A DNA stretch of 64,000 nt. Source: DCFW01 sp963790715 (GTDB lineage Bacteria > Bacteroidota > Bacteroidia > Bacteroidales > Bacteroidaceae). Within the stretch, counting starts at the first letter, position 1. The number at the start of each line of letters is the position of its first letter. The stretch covers positions 176,741 to 240,740 of the forward strand of contig CAWBPN010000013.1 in NCBI GenBank assembly GCA_963790715.1. Direction: 5' to 3'. The position numbers were made by a program, and so were the translations under genes. The notes below the pieces were generated by a model. It did not search any database. It had not been told where the DNA came from and saw only the letters and a list, made by a program, of their open reading frames with translations. Shown in pieces: positions 25,154 to 33,817 of the stretch.

Positions 25154-25600
25154 TTATTCTTTTAGCAGTTTATCCAAGAAGTCATTTAATTCGTTATCCA
25201 ATCCTTTCAAAAGATTATCGTTTAAGAGCATCGTGTCGTCGTTAATCAACATAAGTTCCGTTACGGTCTCTTTTTCATCATCTACCAATACGAATGAATA
25301 GGGTTTGATAAGCGCCGGAATATCCAAAACGCCATTTCCTTTCATGTGATTTAAGATGTTGCGTAGAACCTTTTCAACATCATCCATGAAATTATCATCT
25401 TTTGATTCCACCCATTCTTCTATAATCCCTTTCGATAGTTCATCTTCATCATCATTATAAATGGTGAATTCACCGCTTTCATTGTTCGGTTGCAAATGGA
25501 TGTCGGTAATTATTGATTGTTCCTTCTCGTCGGCAAACGTAGCAATGGCATCGTTGAGCGTTTGTTCGATTAATGAGTGTGATTCTTCACTTAATTTCAT
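25154..25600 (-). CDS. conserved hypothetical acidic protein
   Basis: The 148-residue protein is strongly acidic and lacks a signal peptide or membrane segment. The N-terminal part (LSEESHSLIEQTLNDAIATF) is helical, and the middle (ESGEFTIYNDDEDELSKGII) is beta strand plus an acidic turn. The C-terminal part ends LLKGLDNELNDFLDKLLKE. I recognise no motif. Genes of this kind occur in Bacteroidales without assigned function. It lies upstream of the hypothetical lipoprotein (six bases) and 63 bases after the DUF6340-like gene, all on the minus strand. Confidence 0.7.
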   Translation of the reverse strand: MKLSEESHSLIEQTLNDAIATFADEKEQSIITDIHLQPNNESGEFTIYNDDEDELSKGIIEEWVESKDDNFMDDVEKVLRNILNHMKGNGVLDIPALIKPYSFVLVDDEKETVTELMLINDDTMLLNDNLLKGLDNELNDFLDKLLKE

Positions 25601-25663
25601 TCTTAGGATGTTTTATATTTCTTTTTCAAAGTTACGAAATAATTATTATATATAAAAAAAATT

Positions 25664-26734
25664 TTACTGTTTATTATCATAAGCCTTCATTTGCATGTTA
25701 AGACGTATATAATCATTAGCTCTGCGCTTTAAAAATTCACTATATATATAGGCCTGATTTAGTAACACTTTGTATTTGGTTTTTTTTGAAGCTAAACTTA
25801 TTGTAGTTGCCACCCATTCTTGTGCATTTTTTATATTGTTGTTCATTTCATTCGCCAATGCTAAGTTATAGGCCATTTCCACCTTTTGTTTACCGTGAAG
25901 GCCTTTGTATGAGTTTTCCCATTCATTTTGCACTTTGTCCCATTTTTCATTATTGATAAGATACATGATGTATTGGCCGTTTGAAGACATTCCGTTTGCA
26001 TAGAAATAGCGCGGTTCGCTAGTCCAATTCGGTATGAGACTTTTACAAATATACCCTGCATAATTTGAAGCAATGGATTTGATCGTGTCATTAGAAGGCA
26101 GTGCATTTTTAAGTAATGATAAGCCTTCTTCATCATCTTCCCATGCAATACTGTCGACGAGAACAAATTCAGCTACCCGCTTTGACAGCTTAGGCGTATA
26201 TATTCGGATAACAGGATAAACTTTTGCCTGTGCCATTCCACTCCAATACATATTATTATCATCACGTTTCAATGATGCTTTTCGGTTTATTTCGATTAAT
26301 ATATTATCCAACGAAATAAGTACGTTTGAGTGCAAATCGCTGCATAGCGATAATACTTCGTCATGATTTAACTCACGCATATTGCGTATATAATATGGTA
26401 TAGTGTCGCTCATGCGTAAAGCAGAATCACAAATCATAACTTGTTTAAAAAAATTCTGATCGGCTAATGCATTTGCAATAGCTTCCGTAGTTACTTTAGG
26501 ATCACCTTGCATATATTCATATTGCCCCCATGTCTTTGCTATTACCGGATATTCCTGCATTGAGTCTGTTGTATCTATTATTGTGTTATTAACAACGGCT
26601 ACGGAATCCATTCCTGCCACGAAATTGAATTTACCCGGTACCATGTTGTCTATTGATACCTCATATAGGCTCTCGCATGCTGTGAATGTGCAGCAAAGCA
26701 GAAATAGCGTAATCAGATTAAAATATTTTGGCAT
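25664..26734 (-). CDS. DUF6340-like lipoprotein
   Basis: The 356-residue protein starts with a lipoprotein signal (LITLFLLCCTFTACESLYEV, Cys near 19). Features like the Bacteroidota DUF6340 family include SIDNMVPGKFNFVAGMDSVA after the lipobox, the middle LHSNVLISLDNILIEI, and a helical TPR-like C-terminal half (about 265-350: WDKVQNEWENSYKGL). It probably sits in the outer membrane facing the periplasm; its function is unknown. It has its own promoter overlapping the ppiD terminator. Confidence 0.7.
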   Translation of the reverse strand: MPKYFNLITLFLLCCTFTACESLYEVSIDNMVPGKFNFVAGMDSVAVVNNTIIDTTDSMQEYPVIAKTWGQYEYMQGDPKVTTEAIANALADQNFFKQVMICDSALRMSDTIPYYIRNMRELNHDEVLSLCSDLHSNVLISLDNILIEINRKASLKRDDNNMYWSGMAQAKVYPVIRIYTPKLSKRVAEFVLVDSIAWEDDEEGLSLLKNALPSNDTIKSIASNYAGYICKSLIPNWTSEPRYFYANGMSSNGQYIMYLINNEKWDKVQNEWENSYKGLHGKQKVEMAYNLALANEMNNNIKNAQEWVATTISLASKKTKYKVLLNQAYIYSEFLKRRANDYIRLNMQMKAYDNKQ

Positions 26735-26755
26735 AGTTATAATATTAATTCAATA

Positions 26756-26787
26756 CAAAAGTATATAATACTTTGATAAAAGTACAA
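26756..26787 (-). promoter_or_regulatory. promoter of DUF6340-like gene
   Basis: On the minus strand TTG (26787-26785) and TACTTTTG (26763-26756) are 21 bases apart, with the ATG about 22 bases further. The -33 box overlaps the T-tract of the preceding terminator. Confidence 0.6.
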
Positions 26788-26818
26788 AAAAAGACGATAA
26801 AGAATTATCTTTACCGCC
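26786..26818 (-). terminator. intrinsic terminator after ppiD
   Basis: On the minus strand GGCGGTAAAGA, loop TAAT, TCTTTATCGTC forms an 11-bp stem with two G-T pairs, followed by seven T. On the plus strand it is followed by eight T, so it may work in both directions. Confidence 0.85.
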
Positions 26819-26843
26819 TTTTTTTTATTAAAACTAATATCTT

Positions 26844-28982
26844 TTAAAAGAATAAGTATCTGTTATCTTCTACATTAGCTTTGATGTATAAGTCATTAAT
26901 GAAACGACTGGCACCACGAAGCATGTTTTGTACATCCTTCATTAATGCATCTGTCAAGTTGAATTTCTCCGGCAATACTTCTTTCTTTACAGCCATCAAA
27001 ACATATACAGCTGCATTACCCTTTATAGGTTTTGTTATCTGGTTAAGTTGAGCAATACTTGCATAAGCACTAAGTGCAGGCTCACTGGCATTCAGAGCCG
27101 TAACATACGTATTGGCCGAAAATGTAACATGCTTAACGGTATCTATTACAACACCTTTTAATGAAGACAACTCGCTGAACGAAGTGATATGTTTGGCATT
27201 AATCATTGCTTTGATTTTATCTGCTTTTTTGTCGCGAATGATTTCAGCTTTTAATTGGTCTTTCACAAATTCAAGAGGACGATAACCTTTTTTGATTATT
27301 CCTGTCAAGGCGACTACCATCATGTTGTCACTGTTGCCACATTCGAATAATTGTGAAACATCACCCTTCTTGGCACTGTATATCCATTTCATAACTTCTT
27401 TTGTGTTTGCTACTCCGCACACGTTATGATCTGCACTGTATATGTCGTTCTTTTCCTGTAAATGGTAACCGTTATCTTCAGCATGTGCGGTTAATTTGTC
27501 CAATGTCTGGTTTGTAGCTAAGAACGAACTGAACTTATTATATTCTCTGTTATATGTGTCTTTTGAGAAGTTAACTACCTTCTTAATTAAAGCTACATTG
27601 TATTTTGTCTTATCTGTTTTCTTATCCATTACCTGCAAGATAATGTTACCTTGCGATAAAGCTATATTGGCAGATTGGTTTTTACCCAAACTGAACAAAG
27701 TAGTGAACAGTTTTGTGGCATTGGCATCAATTGATGTTTGGCCTTCGTATGCTTGGGATGTTATCCATTGGCCTTCGCCTGTTCCTCTATATTTTTTAGC
27801 AATAGTTGCGAAATCGGCACCACTTTGGATTGCTTTAAACACACTGTCTGCAACTTGCTTTGTTTTAGCAGCCGTCTGTTCCTGAATTTGAATTTGACGG
27901 AATTGAATAGAATCGGCCTGTTGTACCTTACCCAATAACTTGAAAGTATTTAAGGTGTTATCTTCTGCCGTGTAGAAAGGTCCGCAAATGGAACCGACTT
28001 TTACCGAATCAAGTTTGCCTTGAATATCTTTAGGAAAAGCACTTTTTGTGAAAGGCAAACCTATGTATGGAAATGTTGTTTCGGCATTACGAACAATAGC
28101 TCCATAATCGCCGCCTTTAGTCAAATTCTCTTTGGCAGTAGCCATTTCTTTATCTATGACAGCGCGGTCAACTTTGCTCGCTTTTACGTTGACATCAATA
28201 TATTTGATATTTCTTGACTCTTGATATTGTTTGAATTGTTCTTTTTTCTTCTCATATAAAGCACTGATTTCAGAGTCGCTGACTTTTATTTGAGAATCCG
28301 GAATTGTTGAATAAGGAATAGCAGCCAACATAAAATCTGTAGAGTGGGTACGGGCGTCAAATGCAGCTTGCGCTTCAACAGGATTTGAAATTAAAGAATG
28401 TGCAACCAAGTTCTGATATTTCTCAGCCAACTTTTGATCTTTGAGATTCTTTCTTACAAATTCCCAGAAAGTATAAAGATTTTTATAGTATTCAATATAT
28501 TGTTCAGGCATTTTTGTATTACCCATTTTGCTATATTCGACTAAGAATTTGTTTAGCAAGTCTTTATCGAATAATCCTGTTTGTTGGTTAACAAAAGGAG
28601 TTTGGCGCAGCATAGGATCTGTACCTTTATCCATCATGTCTTGAATTTCAGCTTCCGACACCGTTAATCCTAATTTGTCAGCTTCGTGCTCAACCAATTT
28701 GTTATTCACATAGTTTTGCCAAACTTGATCTCTTATTTGTGTCATTTGATCGTCAGTCAAATTGGCATTACCGTTTGAGAATTTAATAACAGTGGTGTAT
28801 TCGTCTACTAACTTTTGGAAATCGTTGGCAGAGATAGCCTCTCCGTAAACTTTTCCCGCATCTGTCTTTTGGTGAGGCGCCAGCACTTTCCACGCATCAC
28901 CGGCAATGAATGCAAACAGAGCGAAGCCGATTACAATGACCAATAATGGTCCTTTAGATCTGATCTTTCCTAATGTTGCCAT
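26844..28982 (-). CDS. ppiD: PpiD-like peptidylprolyl isomerase (SurA_N, PPIC)
   Basis: The 712-residue protein has a short cytoplasmic N-terminus and one membrane anchor (PLLVIVIGFALFAFIAGDAW, about 13-32). A SurA_N_3 chaperone segment (about 40-260: VDEYTTVIKFSNGNANLTDD) follows. A parvulin PPIC domain lies near 340-465 (FRQIQIQEQTAAKTKQVADS, FATIAKKYRGTGEGQW, LSLG-type FSLGKNQSANIAL). The long C-terminal part ends DNRYLFF. It folds or escorts outer-membrane proteins in the periplasm. It stands alone between a terminator and gldE, downstream of coaX-lptC-gldE on the same strand. Confidence 0.92.
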   Translation of the reverse strand: MATLGKIRSKGPLLVIVIGFALFAFIAGDAWKVLAPHQKTDAGKVYGEAISANDFQKLVDEYTTVIKFSNGNANLTDDQMTQIRDQVWQNYVNNKLVEHEADKLGLTVSEAEIQDMMDKGTDPMLRQTPFVNQQTGLFDKDLLNKFLVEYSKMGNTKMPEQYIEYYKNLYTFWEFVRKNLKDQKLAEKYQNLVAHSLISNPVEAQAAFDARTHSTDFMLAAIPYSTIPDSQIKVSDSEISALYEKKKEQFKQYQESRNIKYIDVNVKASKVDRAVIDKEMATAKENLTKGGDYGAIVRNAETTFPYIGLPFTKSAFPKDIQGKLDSVKVGSICGPFYTAEDNTLNTFKLLGKVQQADSIQFRQIQIQEQTAAKTKQVADSVFKAIQSGADFATIAKKYRGTGEGQWITSQAYEGQTSIDANATKLFTTLFSLGKNQSANIALSQGNIILQVMDKKTDKTKYNVALIKKVVNFSKDTYNREYNKFSSFLATNQTLDKLTAHAEDNGYHLQEKNDIYSADHNVCGVANTKEVMKWIYSAKKGDVSQLFECGNSDNMMVVALTGIIKKGYRPLEFVKDQLKAEIIRDKKADKIKAMINAKHITSFSELSSLKGVVIDTVKHVTFSANTYVTALNASEPALSAYASIAQLNQITKPIKGNAAVYVLMAVKKEVLPEKFNLTDALMKDVQNMLRGASRFINDLYIKANVEDNRYLFF

Positions 28983-29082
28983 TTTCTATTTAAATGTTTA
29001 TTATTATTTTTCAATTAATTTTTTGGGCACGAAGATACAAAAAATATAAATAAACTATATTATTCGCGCAAAAAAAAATCAA

Positions 29083-30348
29083 TTATTCTATCACTTCCAA
29101 TTGTACCAATTCGATTTTCGTTGCCGATACTTTAAGTATTTTGAATTTAAAGTTCCTTATTGTAATTGTTTCGTGCAGTTTCGGGAAACTTTGATAATAA
29201 TCCAAAATCATACCTCCTACGGTTTGGTAATCCTCCGATTCGGGCATGTCAAGATTAAACATTTCGTTTACATGCTCAATTTCCAATCGTGCCGATAGTA
29301 TATATTTATTTTCAGTTCCGTCAATCTTTTTGGCGATATATGTATTAGTATCGTGTTCATCTTGTATGTCACCGAATATTTCTTCAACAATATCTTCAAG
29401 AGCCACTATACCGGATGTCCCGCCGAATTCGTCAACAACAACGGCAAGTGATTTTTTTTCGTTCATAAACAGCTTGAGTAATTTGTTAGCTGACATCGTC
29501 TCCGGTACAATAGGCATTTGTTGTATGTGTCCACGCCAATGGTCAGGATTACGAAACATCTCCGAAGAATGGATATAACCTATGATATTATCGATATTTT
29601 CTTTATAAACCACCACTTTTGATATGCCCGATTCTGTAAATTTCTGCATAAGATCCGTTGTTGGCGTATTCATCTCTATTGCTATAATTTCCGTACGCGG
29701 TATGGCGCAATCACGTATTTTAATGGTTGAGAAGTCGAGGGCATTCCTGAATATTTCTACCTCAGGTTCCAATTCATCTTTATTTTTTGTTGTATCTATT
29801 GTTGTTTGCAAAAAATAGTCAAGATCAGCCTTACCGAATGCTTTGTCGCTGTACTCTTTTGTTGTTTTTATACCGAATATTCGCAATATTCCTTTTGCAC
29901 ACGCCGAACAGAATTTGGATATTGGCTTGAGCACTACATAAAAAATGTATGTCGGAATGGCAAATGCAGGAAGTAATTTATTGGCATCGGTTTTAAATAT
30001 TGCCTTAGGTATGAATTCTCCGATGAATAATATGATTAGTGTTGAAACTATCGTCTGTATGATCAGCATCAAGGCATCATTCGAAATATAAGGTGATAAA
30101 CAGTTCCTTAATATTTTTGACATATAAGAACCGTAGAGGACCAATACAATTTCGTTACCTACAAGCATCGTAGAGATATAATCGCTTGAGTGATGATAAA
30201 ATACATTTAACATGGAATAAATCACACTATGACGTTCATTATCAACTTCAAGCCGTAGTTTGTCGGCAGATACGAAAGCAATTTCCATACCCGAAAAATA
30301 TGCGGCAAACAACATACTGATAAATAGTCCTATGATAATTTCTGTCAT
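29083..30348 (-). CDS. gldE: CNNM/CorC-type membrane protein (GldE-like)
   Basis: The 421-residue protein has an N-terminal CNNM (DUF21) membrane domain (about 1-150; FISMLFAAYFSGMEIAFVSA, LFIGEFIPKAIFKT). A CBS pair follows at about 200-320 (RDCAIPRTEIIAIEMNTPTT, LAVVVDEFGGTSGIVALEDI). The CorC_HlyC domain (about 335-415; NLDMPESEDYQTVGGMIL) ends the protein. This order is that of Bacteroidota GldE, related to CorB/CorC magnesium transporters, which helps lipoprotein GldD in gliding species. In gut Bacteroidales, which do not glide, a magnesium or envelope role is more likely. Its start overlaps the lptC stop by four bases. Confidence 0.85.
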   Translation of the reverse strand: MTEIIIGLFISMLFAAYFSGMEIAFVSADKLRLEVDNERHSVIYSMLNVFYHHSSDYISTMLVGNEIVLVLYGSYMSKILRNCLSPYISNDALMLIIQTIVSTLIILFIGEFIPKAIFKTDANKLLPAFAIPTYIFYVVLKPISKFCSACAKGILRIFGIKTTKEYSDKAFGKADLDYFLQTTIDTTKNKDELEPEVEIFRNALDFSTIKIRDCAIPRTEIIAIEMNTPTTDLMQKFTESGISKVVVYKENIDNIIGYIHSSEMFRNPDHWRGHIQQMPIVPETMSANKLLKLFMNEKKSLAVVVDEFGGTSGIVALEDIVEEIFGDIQDEHDTNTYIAKKIDGTENKYILSARLEIEHVNEMFNLDMPESEDYQTVGGMILDYYQSFPKLHETITIRNFKFKILKVSATKIELVQLEVIE

Positions 30349-30911
30349 ATTAGCTTCCTTTTATCTACCGATACGTGTCCGGCTGTTTTATGAATGGTGT
30401 ATACGGTCATATCCTGATTTGATTCGAAGCGATGTCCGGTAATCATTTTATCTTTTTGTATGATTCTGATAAATTTCCGAGAATAGATCTTTCTGGCATT
30501 TTGGTTCCAAAACAGTTCCTCCGTAAAGAACTTGTCACCCTTAACGTTTTTAATTTTGACGTGTCCGTTCAACCTCCATATTTTTTTCTCCGAAAGATAA
30601 GTCGCTTTATCGGCTTTTATACTGGCAACTACATGAAACGTAGTATCGAATTTTTCGAGCAAAATACCCTTATTGAATAACCAATACGGATCTTTTGTCT
30701 TATCGAACACTAACCATTCTTTAGCTTTTATTCTATATTTGGTTACTCCGGAGTCGGATATAAGTGTAGTCATTCCGTACGTGGCCATCAAAGGCATGCG
30801 ATTACGGTTTTTAATAGCCTGCGTCATAGGTTGTTTTTGCTTTTCGCAAGCTGTCATAGTGATACAAATCACCATAATGGTTATGATGATATGTAAGGAG
30901 CGTCTACACAT
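30345..30911 (-). CDS. lptC: LPS export ABC transporter periplasmic protein LptC
   Basis: The 188-residue protein has a lipoprotein-type signal (IIITIMVICITMTACEKQ, Cys near 22) and then one beta-jellyroll domain. Typical LptC text is visible: YRIKAKEWLVFD, DTTFHVVASIKADKATYL, KKIWRLNGHVKIKN and TEELFWNQNARKIYS. LptC receives lipopolysaccharide from LptB2FG and passes it to LptA. The lipidated form is the Bacteroidota norm. It overlaps coaX by eight bases and gldE by four, so the three are translationally coupled. Confidence 0.9.
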   Translation of the reverse strand: MCRRSLHIIITIMVICITMTACEKQKQPMTQAIKNRNRMPLMATYGMTTLISDSGVTKYRIKAKEWLVFDKTKDPYWLFNKGILLEKFDTTFHVVASIKADKATYLSEKKIWRLNGHVKIKNVKGDKFFTEELFWNQNARKIYSRKFIRIIQKDKMITGHRFESNQDMTVYTIHKTAGHVSVDKRKLI

Positions 30912-31632
30912 TACGATTGTAGTTAAGTATTTTGTTCAGCCCTTTAAGTACTAAGTATTTATCGAAAACGATATCTTTAGGCAATCCTTCTTCAAAATGT
31001 ATGCTGTCTCCTCCTGTGAGGATTACATGAAGGTCGGTATATTTCTTTTCATATTCCTGGATATACCCTTTCATTTCGTATTTTATTCCATTAATAACGC
31101 CTGCGCGCATTCCTGTTTGTGTATCATATCCAATTGAAGGGATATCACCCATTTCGTCTATTAGCGGCAAATGGGCAGTAAATTTATGTAGTGATTTGAA
31201 TCGTGCCGTCTTTCCGGGAGATATGCAACCGCCAACATATTCACCGTCAGATGTTACTACATCATAAGTGATGCATGTACCTGCGTCTATTATCAATATA
31301 TTTTCATTAGGTATTTGATCGTGGGCACCTACTGCTGCTGCCAACCTATCGTCACCGAGAGTTTCAGGTGAAGCATATAAGTTGTTGAGCGGTAGTTGTG
31401 TAAATGAACTTACACCTTTAATAACTATCGGAAAATGTTTCAGCTGCGATTTAATCATCCAACTCAAGTCTATAACAGAAGATAATATTCCCATCTCCAC
31501 CGGATACTTTCTAAGAACAGTTTGTAATCCGTCAAGCGATTGGTTGGACTGATGAAGCACTTCAACCAATTTATCACCTTCAAATACTGCTATTTTGCCG
31601 GTAGTATTACCTATATCTATAACTATATTCAC
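30904..31632 (-). CDS. coaX: type III pantothenate kinase
   Basis: The 242-residue protein has the ASKHA-fold motifs of CoaX: MNIVIDIGNTTGKIAVFEGD at the N-terminus (catalytic Asp6) and DDRLAAAVGAH near 98-108. The central segment is NILIIDAGTCITYDVVTSD, followed by GGCISPGKTARFKSLH and VILTGGDS near 204-211. It phosphorylates pantothenate in the first step of coenzyme A synthesis and needs a monovalent cation. It is the first gene of the coaX-lptC-gldE transcript and has its own consensus promoter. Confidence 0.95.
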   Translation of the reverse strand: MNIVIDIGNTTGKIAVFEGDKLVEVLHQSNQSLDGLQTVLRKYPVEMGILSSVIDLSWMIKSQLKHFPIVIKGVSSFTQLPLNNLYASPETLGDDRLAAAVGAHDQIPNENILIIDAGTCITYDVVTSDGEYVGGCISPGKTARFKSLHKFTAHLPLIDEMGDIPSIGYDTQTGMRAGVINGIKYEMKGYIQEYEKKYTDLHVILTGGDSIHFEEGLPKDIVFDKYLVLKGLNKILNYNRNV

Positions 31633-31653
31633 TTCTTCTATAAATTATAGGTA

Positions 31654-31684
31654 CAAAGTTATAGTTGAAATATTGAAAATACAA
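31654..31684 (-). promoter_or_regulatory. promoter of coaX-lptC-gldE
   Basis: On the minus strand TTG (31684-31682) and TAACTTTG (31661-31654) are 20 bases apart, about 21 bases before the coaX ATG. This is a strong match to the Bacteroidota consensus. Confidence 0.65.
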
Positions 31685-31735
31685 GCCTTTTCCAACATTT
31701 CTTTAAAATCTTCAATCGTTTACACTTAATAATAT

Positions 31736-31770
31736 AAAATCCGATAAGCTTATATGACTTATCGGATTTT
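31736..31770 (-). terminator. terminator hairpin after rfbD
   Basis: AAAATCCGATAAG (31736-31748) and CTTATCGGATTTT (31758-31770) pair perfectly over 13 bp with a nine-base loop. On the minus strand the stem runs into a T-rich ATTTTATATTATT stretch, ending the rfbC-rfbD transcript 25 bases after the rfbD stop. Confidence 0.8.
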
Positions 31771-31794
31771 GAGGGTATATTTATTACTCTATTA

Positions 31795-32658
31795 TCAGAT
31801 TTCTTGTGTTTCCAATTCCTTTATACATTTTTTTAACGACTCTTTCCAATAAGGAATTTTTACATCAAACGTTTCTTTTATTTTTGTTTTATCAAGAACC
31901 GAAAAGCTTGGACGTCGCACTTTGCTTGGGAACTCATCACTGTGGCATGGTTCTATATCGCAAGAGTTGCCGCTAAGTGCACATATCTCATAGGCAAAAT
32001 CATACCAGCTGCACACACCCTCATTACTGAAGTGATAAAAGCCTGTTTTGTTAAGCATGTTGTTCTCAATTATTTTATATATAACGGTGGCCAAATCACC
32101 TGCATAAGTGGGAGTACCAACCTGATCGAACACAACCTTTATCGAATCCTTATCCGATGTCAGCTTGCGCATAGTTTTCACAAAGTTCTTTCCGAATGGA
32201 GAGTATAACCATGCCGTGCGTATAATTATATATTTGCATCCGGATTGTTTCACAGATTCTTCACCGGCAAGCTTAGTGCGTCCGTATGCACCCATAGGGT
32301 TTGTCTGTTCATCTTCCTTACGAGGAGTGTTTTTATTACCTTGAAACACGTAATCTGTCGATATGTGAATCAGTGTGGCATCGAACTCTTTGCACGTTTC
32401 TGCAATGTTTTTAACAGCCTTGTTGTTGAGTAAGTCAGCAGTAGTTTCGTCATCTTCAGCCTTATCCACATTAGTGTATGCAGCACAATTCACCACTACT
32501 GAAATCTTTTCGCCGTCAATCATTTTGCGTATGGCATCCTTATCGGTGATATTCAATTCTGCCACATCCGTAAAGATATAGCGGTTCTTACTGTTTATAG
32601 AGACTCTTCGCATTTCGTTGCCCAATTGGCCGTTTGCGCCGGTTATTAATATATTCAT
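31795..32658 (-). CDS. rfbD: dTDP-4-dehydrorhamnose reductase
   Basis: The 287-residue short-chain dehydrogenase-like protein has the NAD(P)-binding ITGANGQLGNEM at 4-15. Further motifs are VVNCAAYTNVDKAEDDE near 58-74, ISTDYVFQGN near 98-107, and the catalytic YGRTKLAGE (Tyr and Lys) near 128-136. The substrate-side segment is TAWLYSPFGKNFVKTM. It makes dTDP-L-rhamnose, the last step of the pathway, for surface polysaccharide. It sits eight bases after rfbC. The earlier genes rfbA and rfbB are not in the window. Confidence 0.94.
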   Translation of the reverse strand: MNILITGANGQLGNEMRRVSINSKNRYIFTDVAELNITDKDAIRKMIDGEKISVVVNCAAYTNVDKAEDDETTADLLNNKAVKNIAETCKEFDATLIHISTDYVFQGNKNTPRKEDEQTNPMGAYGRTKLAGEESVKQSGCKYIIIRTAWLYSPFGKNFVKTMRKLTSDKDSIKVVFDQVGTPTYAGDLATVIYKIIENNMLNKTGFYHFSNEGVCSWYDFAYEICALSGNSCDIEPCHSDEFPSKVRRPSFSVLDKTKIKETFDVKIPYWKESLKKCIKELETQEI

Positions 32659-32666
32659 CTTTATGA

Positions 32667-33239
32667 TTATTTATATAAGTCTATGTTATAATCAAATAAA
32701 TCAGTTGCATCATGCAGAGTAGGGTGGTTGCCGTCTTTAGCTGAAAGAATAACTTTATCGGCAGGAATTTGCCAATCTACATTTATGTCCTTATCGTCCC
32801 AGGCAATGGCGCCTTCGCTTTGCTGACAGTATAAGTTATCGCATTTGTATTGAAATACGGCAGTGTCGCTAAGTACCGAGAATCCATGTGCAAAGCCGCG
32901 TGGAATAAAGAACTGCCGATGATTCTCAGCCGTCAGTTCAGCGCCGACATATTTGCCGAAAGTAGGTGAACCTTTGCGTATATCCACAGCCACGTCAAGC
33001 ACACTTCCTACAACCACTCTCACCAATTTGCTTTGCGAAAAGTGTCCTTTTTGGTAGTGCAATCCACGCAATACACCATAGCTGGATTTACTTTCATTAT
33101 CTTGAACAAATATGATAGGACGTACTTTTTCATTAAACTCTTTTTGATTGAAACTTTCGAAGAAGTAGCCTCTTTCATCGTTAAAGATTCTAGGTTCTAC
33201 AATAATCACCCCTTCTATTGATGTTTTTATTATATTCAT
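32667..33239 (-). CDS. rfbC: dTDP-4-dehydrorhamnose 3,5-epimerase
   Basis: The 190-residue cupin epimerase has EPRIFNDERGYFFESFNQ near 16-33 and LRGLHYQKG (catalytic His) near 58-66. LVRVVVGSVLDVAVDIRKGS follows near 72-91, then IPRGFAHGFSVLSD near 113-126. It inverts C3 and C5 of dTDP-4-keto-6-deoxyglucose. It is the first gene of the rfbC-rfbD pair, with a consensus promoter upstream. It lies next to the heptose operon, so both feed surface-glycan synthesis. Confidence 0.94.
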   Translation of the reverse strand: MNIIKTSIEGVIIVEPRIFNDERGYFFESFNQKEFNEKVRPIIFVQDNESKSSYGVLRGLHYQKGHFSQSKLVRVVVGSVLDVAVDIRKGSPTFGKYVGAELTAENHRQFFIPRGFAHGFSVLSDTAVFQYKCDNLYCQQSEGAIAWDDKDINVDWQIPADKVILSAKDGNHPTLHDATDLFDYNIDLYK

Positions 33240-33272
33240 TTTGTTTTATATATTACATAAATAATTATGCTA

Positions 33273-33303
33273 CAAAATTATTTAAAATATTTACGTAATC
33301 CAA
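33273..33303 (-). promoter_or_regulatory. promoter of rfbC-rfbD
   Basis: On the minus strand TTG (33303-33301) and TAATTTTG (33280-33273) are 20 bases apart, about 33 bases before the rfbC ATG. Confidence 0.6.
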
Positions 33304-33349
33304 ATTATGTCGGCATATAAAACAAAAGAATGGGCACCGGTCGCGTCAT

Positions 33350-33817
33350 TTATACCATAACTCCTTTGATTCCGCAATTCTTGGCAAACAGCATATCGCT
33401 TTTGCTGTCACCTACCATTAGTGATGTCTCGCGCTTTATGTCAGGGAAATCCTTAATAGCATGGAGAAACATCCCTGTATTAGGCTTTCTGTCAGGGTCA
33501 GCATCTGTTAGAGCTGTGCAGTAATATATCTTATCCACACGTCCTCCGTGACGTTCTATCTCAGATACCATCATGCTGTGAACATCATTCAAGTCATCTT
33601 CGCTCATTACACCCTTACCTATTCCGCGTTGATTCGTTACGATTATTATGTGTTTGAAATGTTTATTCCATTTTGCGAAAGCATCAAACACGCCAGGTAA
33701 GAATTCAAATTCTTCACGGCACTTCACATAATCGCCAAGTAAATGTTTGTTTATCACACCGTCACGGTCTATGAAAAGCGTGTCATATCCGTCTATATCT
33801 ATATCCTGTAAATTCAT
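33350..33817 (-). CDS. gmhB: D-glycero-D-manno-heptose 1,7-bisphosphate phosphatase
   Basis: The 155-residue HAD-superfamily enzyme has the nucleophile motif FIDRDGVINKHL near 15-26, with both Asp residues. VTNQRGIGKG (motif II Thr) follows near 60-69. The zinc-loop region is reduced to YYCTALTDADPDRKPNTGMF, and motif IV is MVGDSKSDMLFAKNCG. It removes the C7 phosphate from heptose bisphosphate. It is shorter than typical GmhB (about 180) and seems to lack part of the four-Cys zinc loop. It overlaps hddC by four bases and ends the heptose operon. An alpha-anomer preference is inferred from the neighbouring hddA and hddC. Confidence 0.85.
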   Translation of the reverse strand: MNLQDIDIDGYDTLFIDRDGVINKHLLGDYVKCREEFEFLPGVFDAFAKWNKHFKHIIIVTNQRGIGKGVMSEDDLNDVHSMMVSEIERHGGRVDKIYYCTALTDADPDRKPNTGMFLHAIKDFPDIKRETSLMVGDSKSDMLFAKNCGIKGVMV

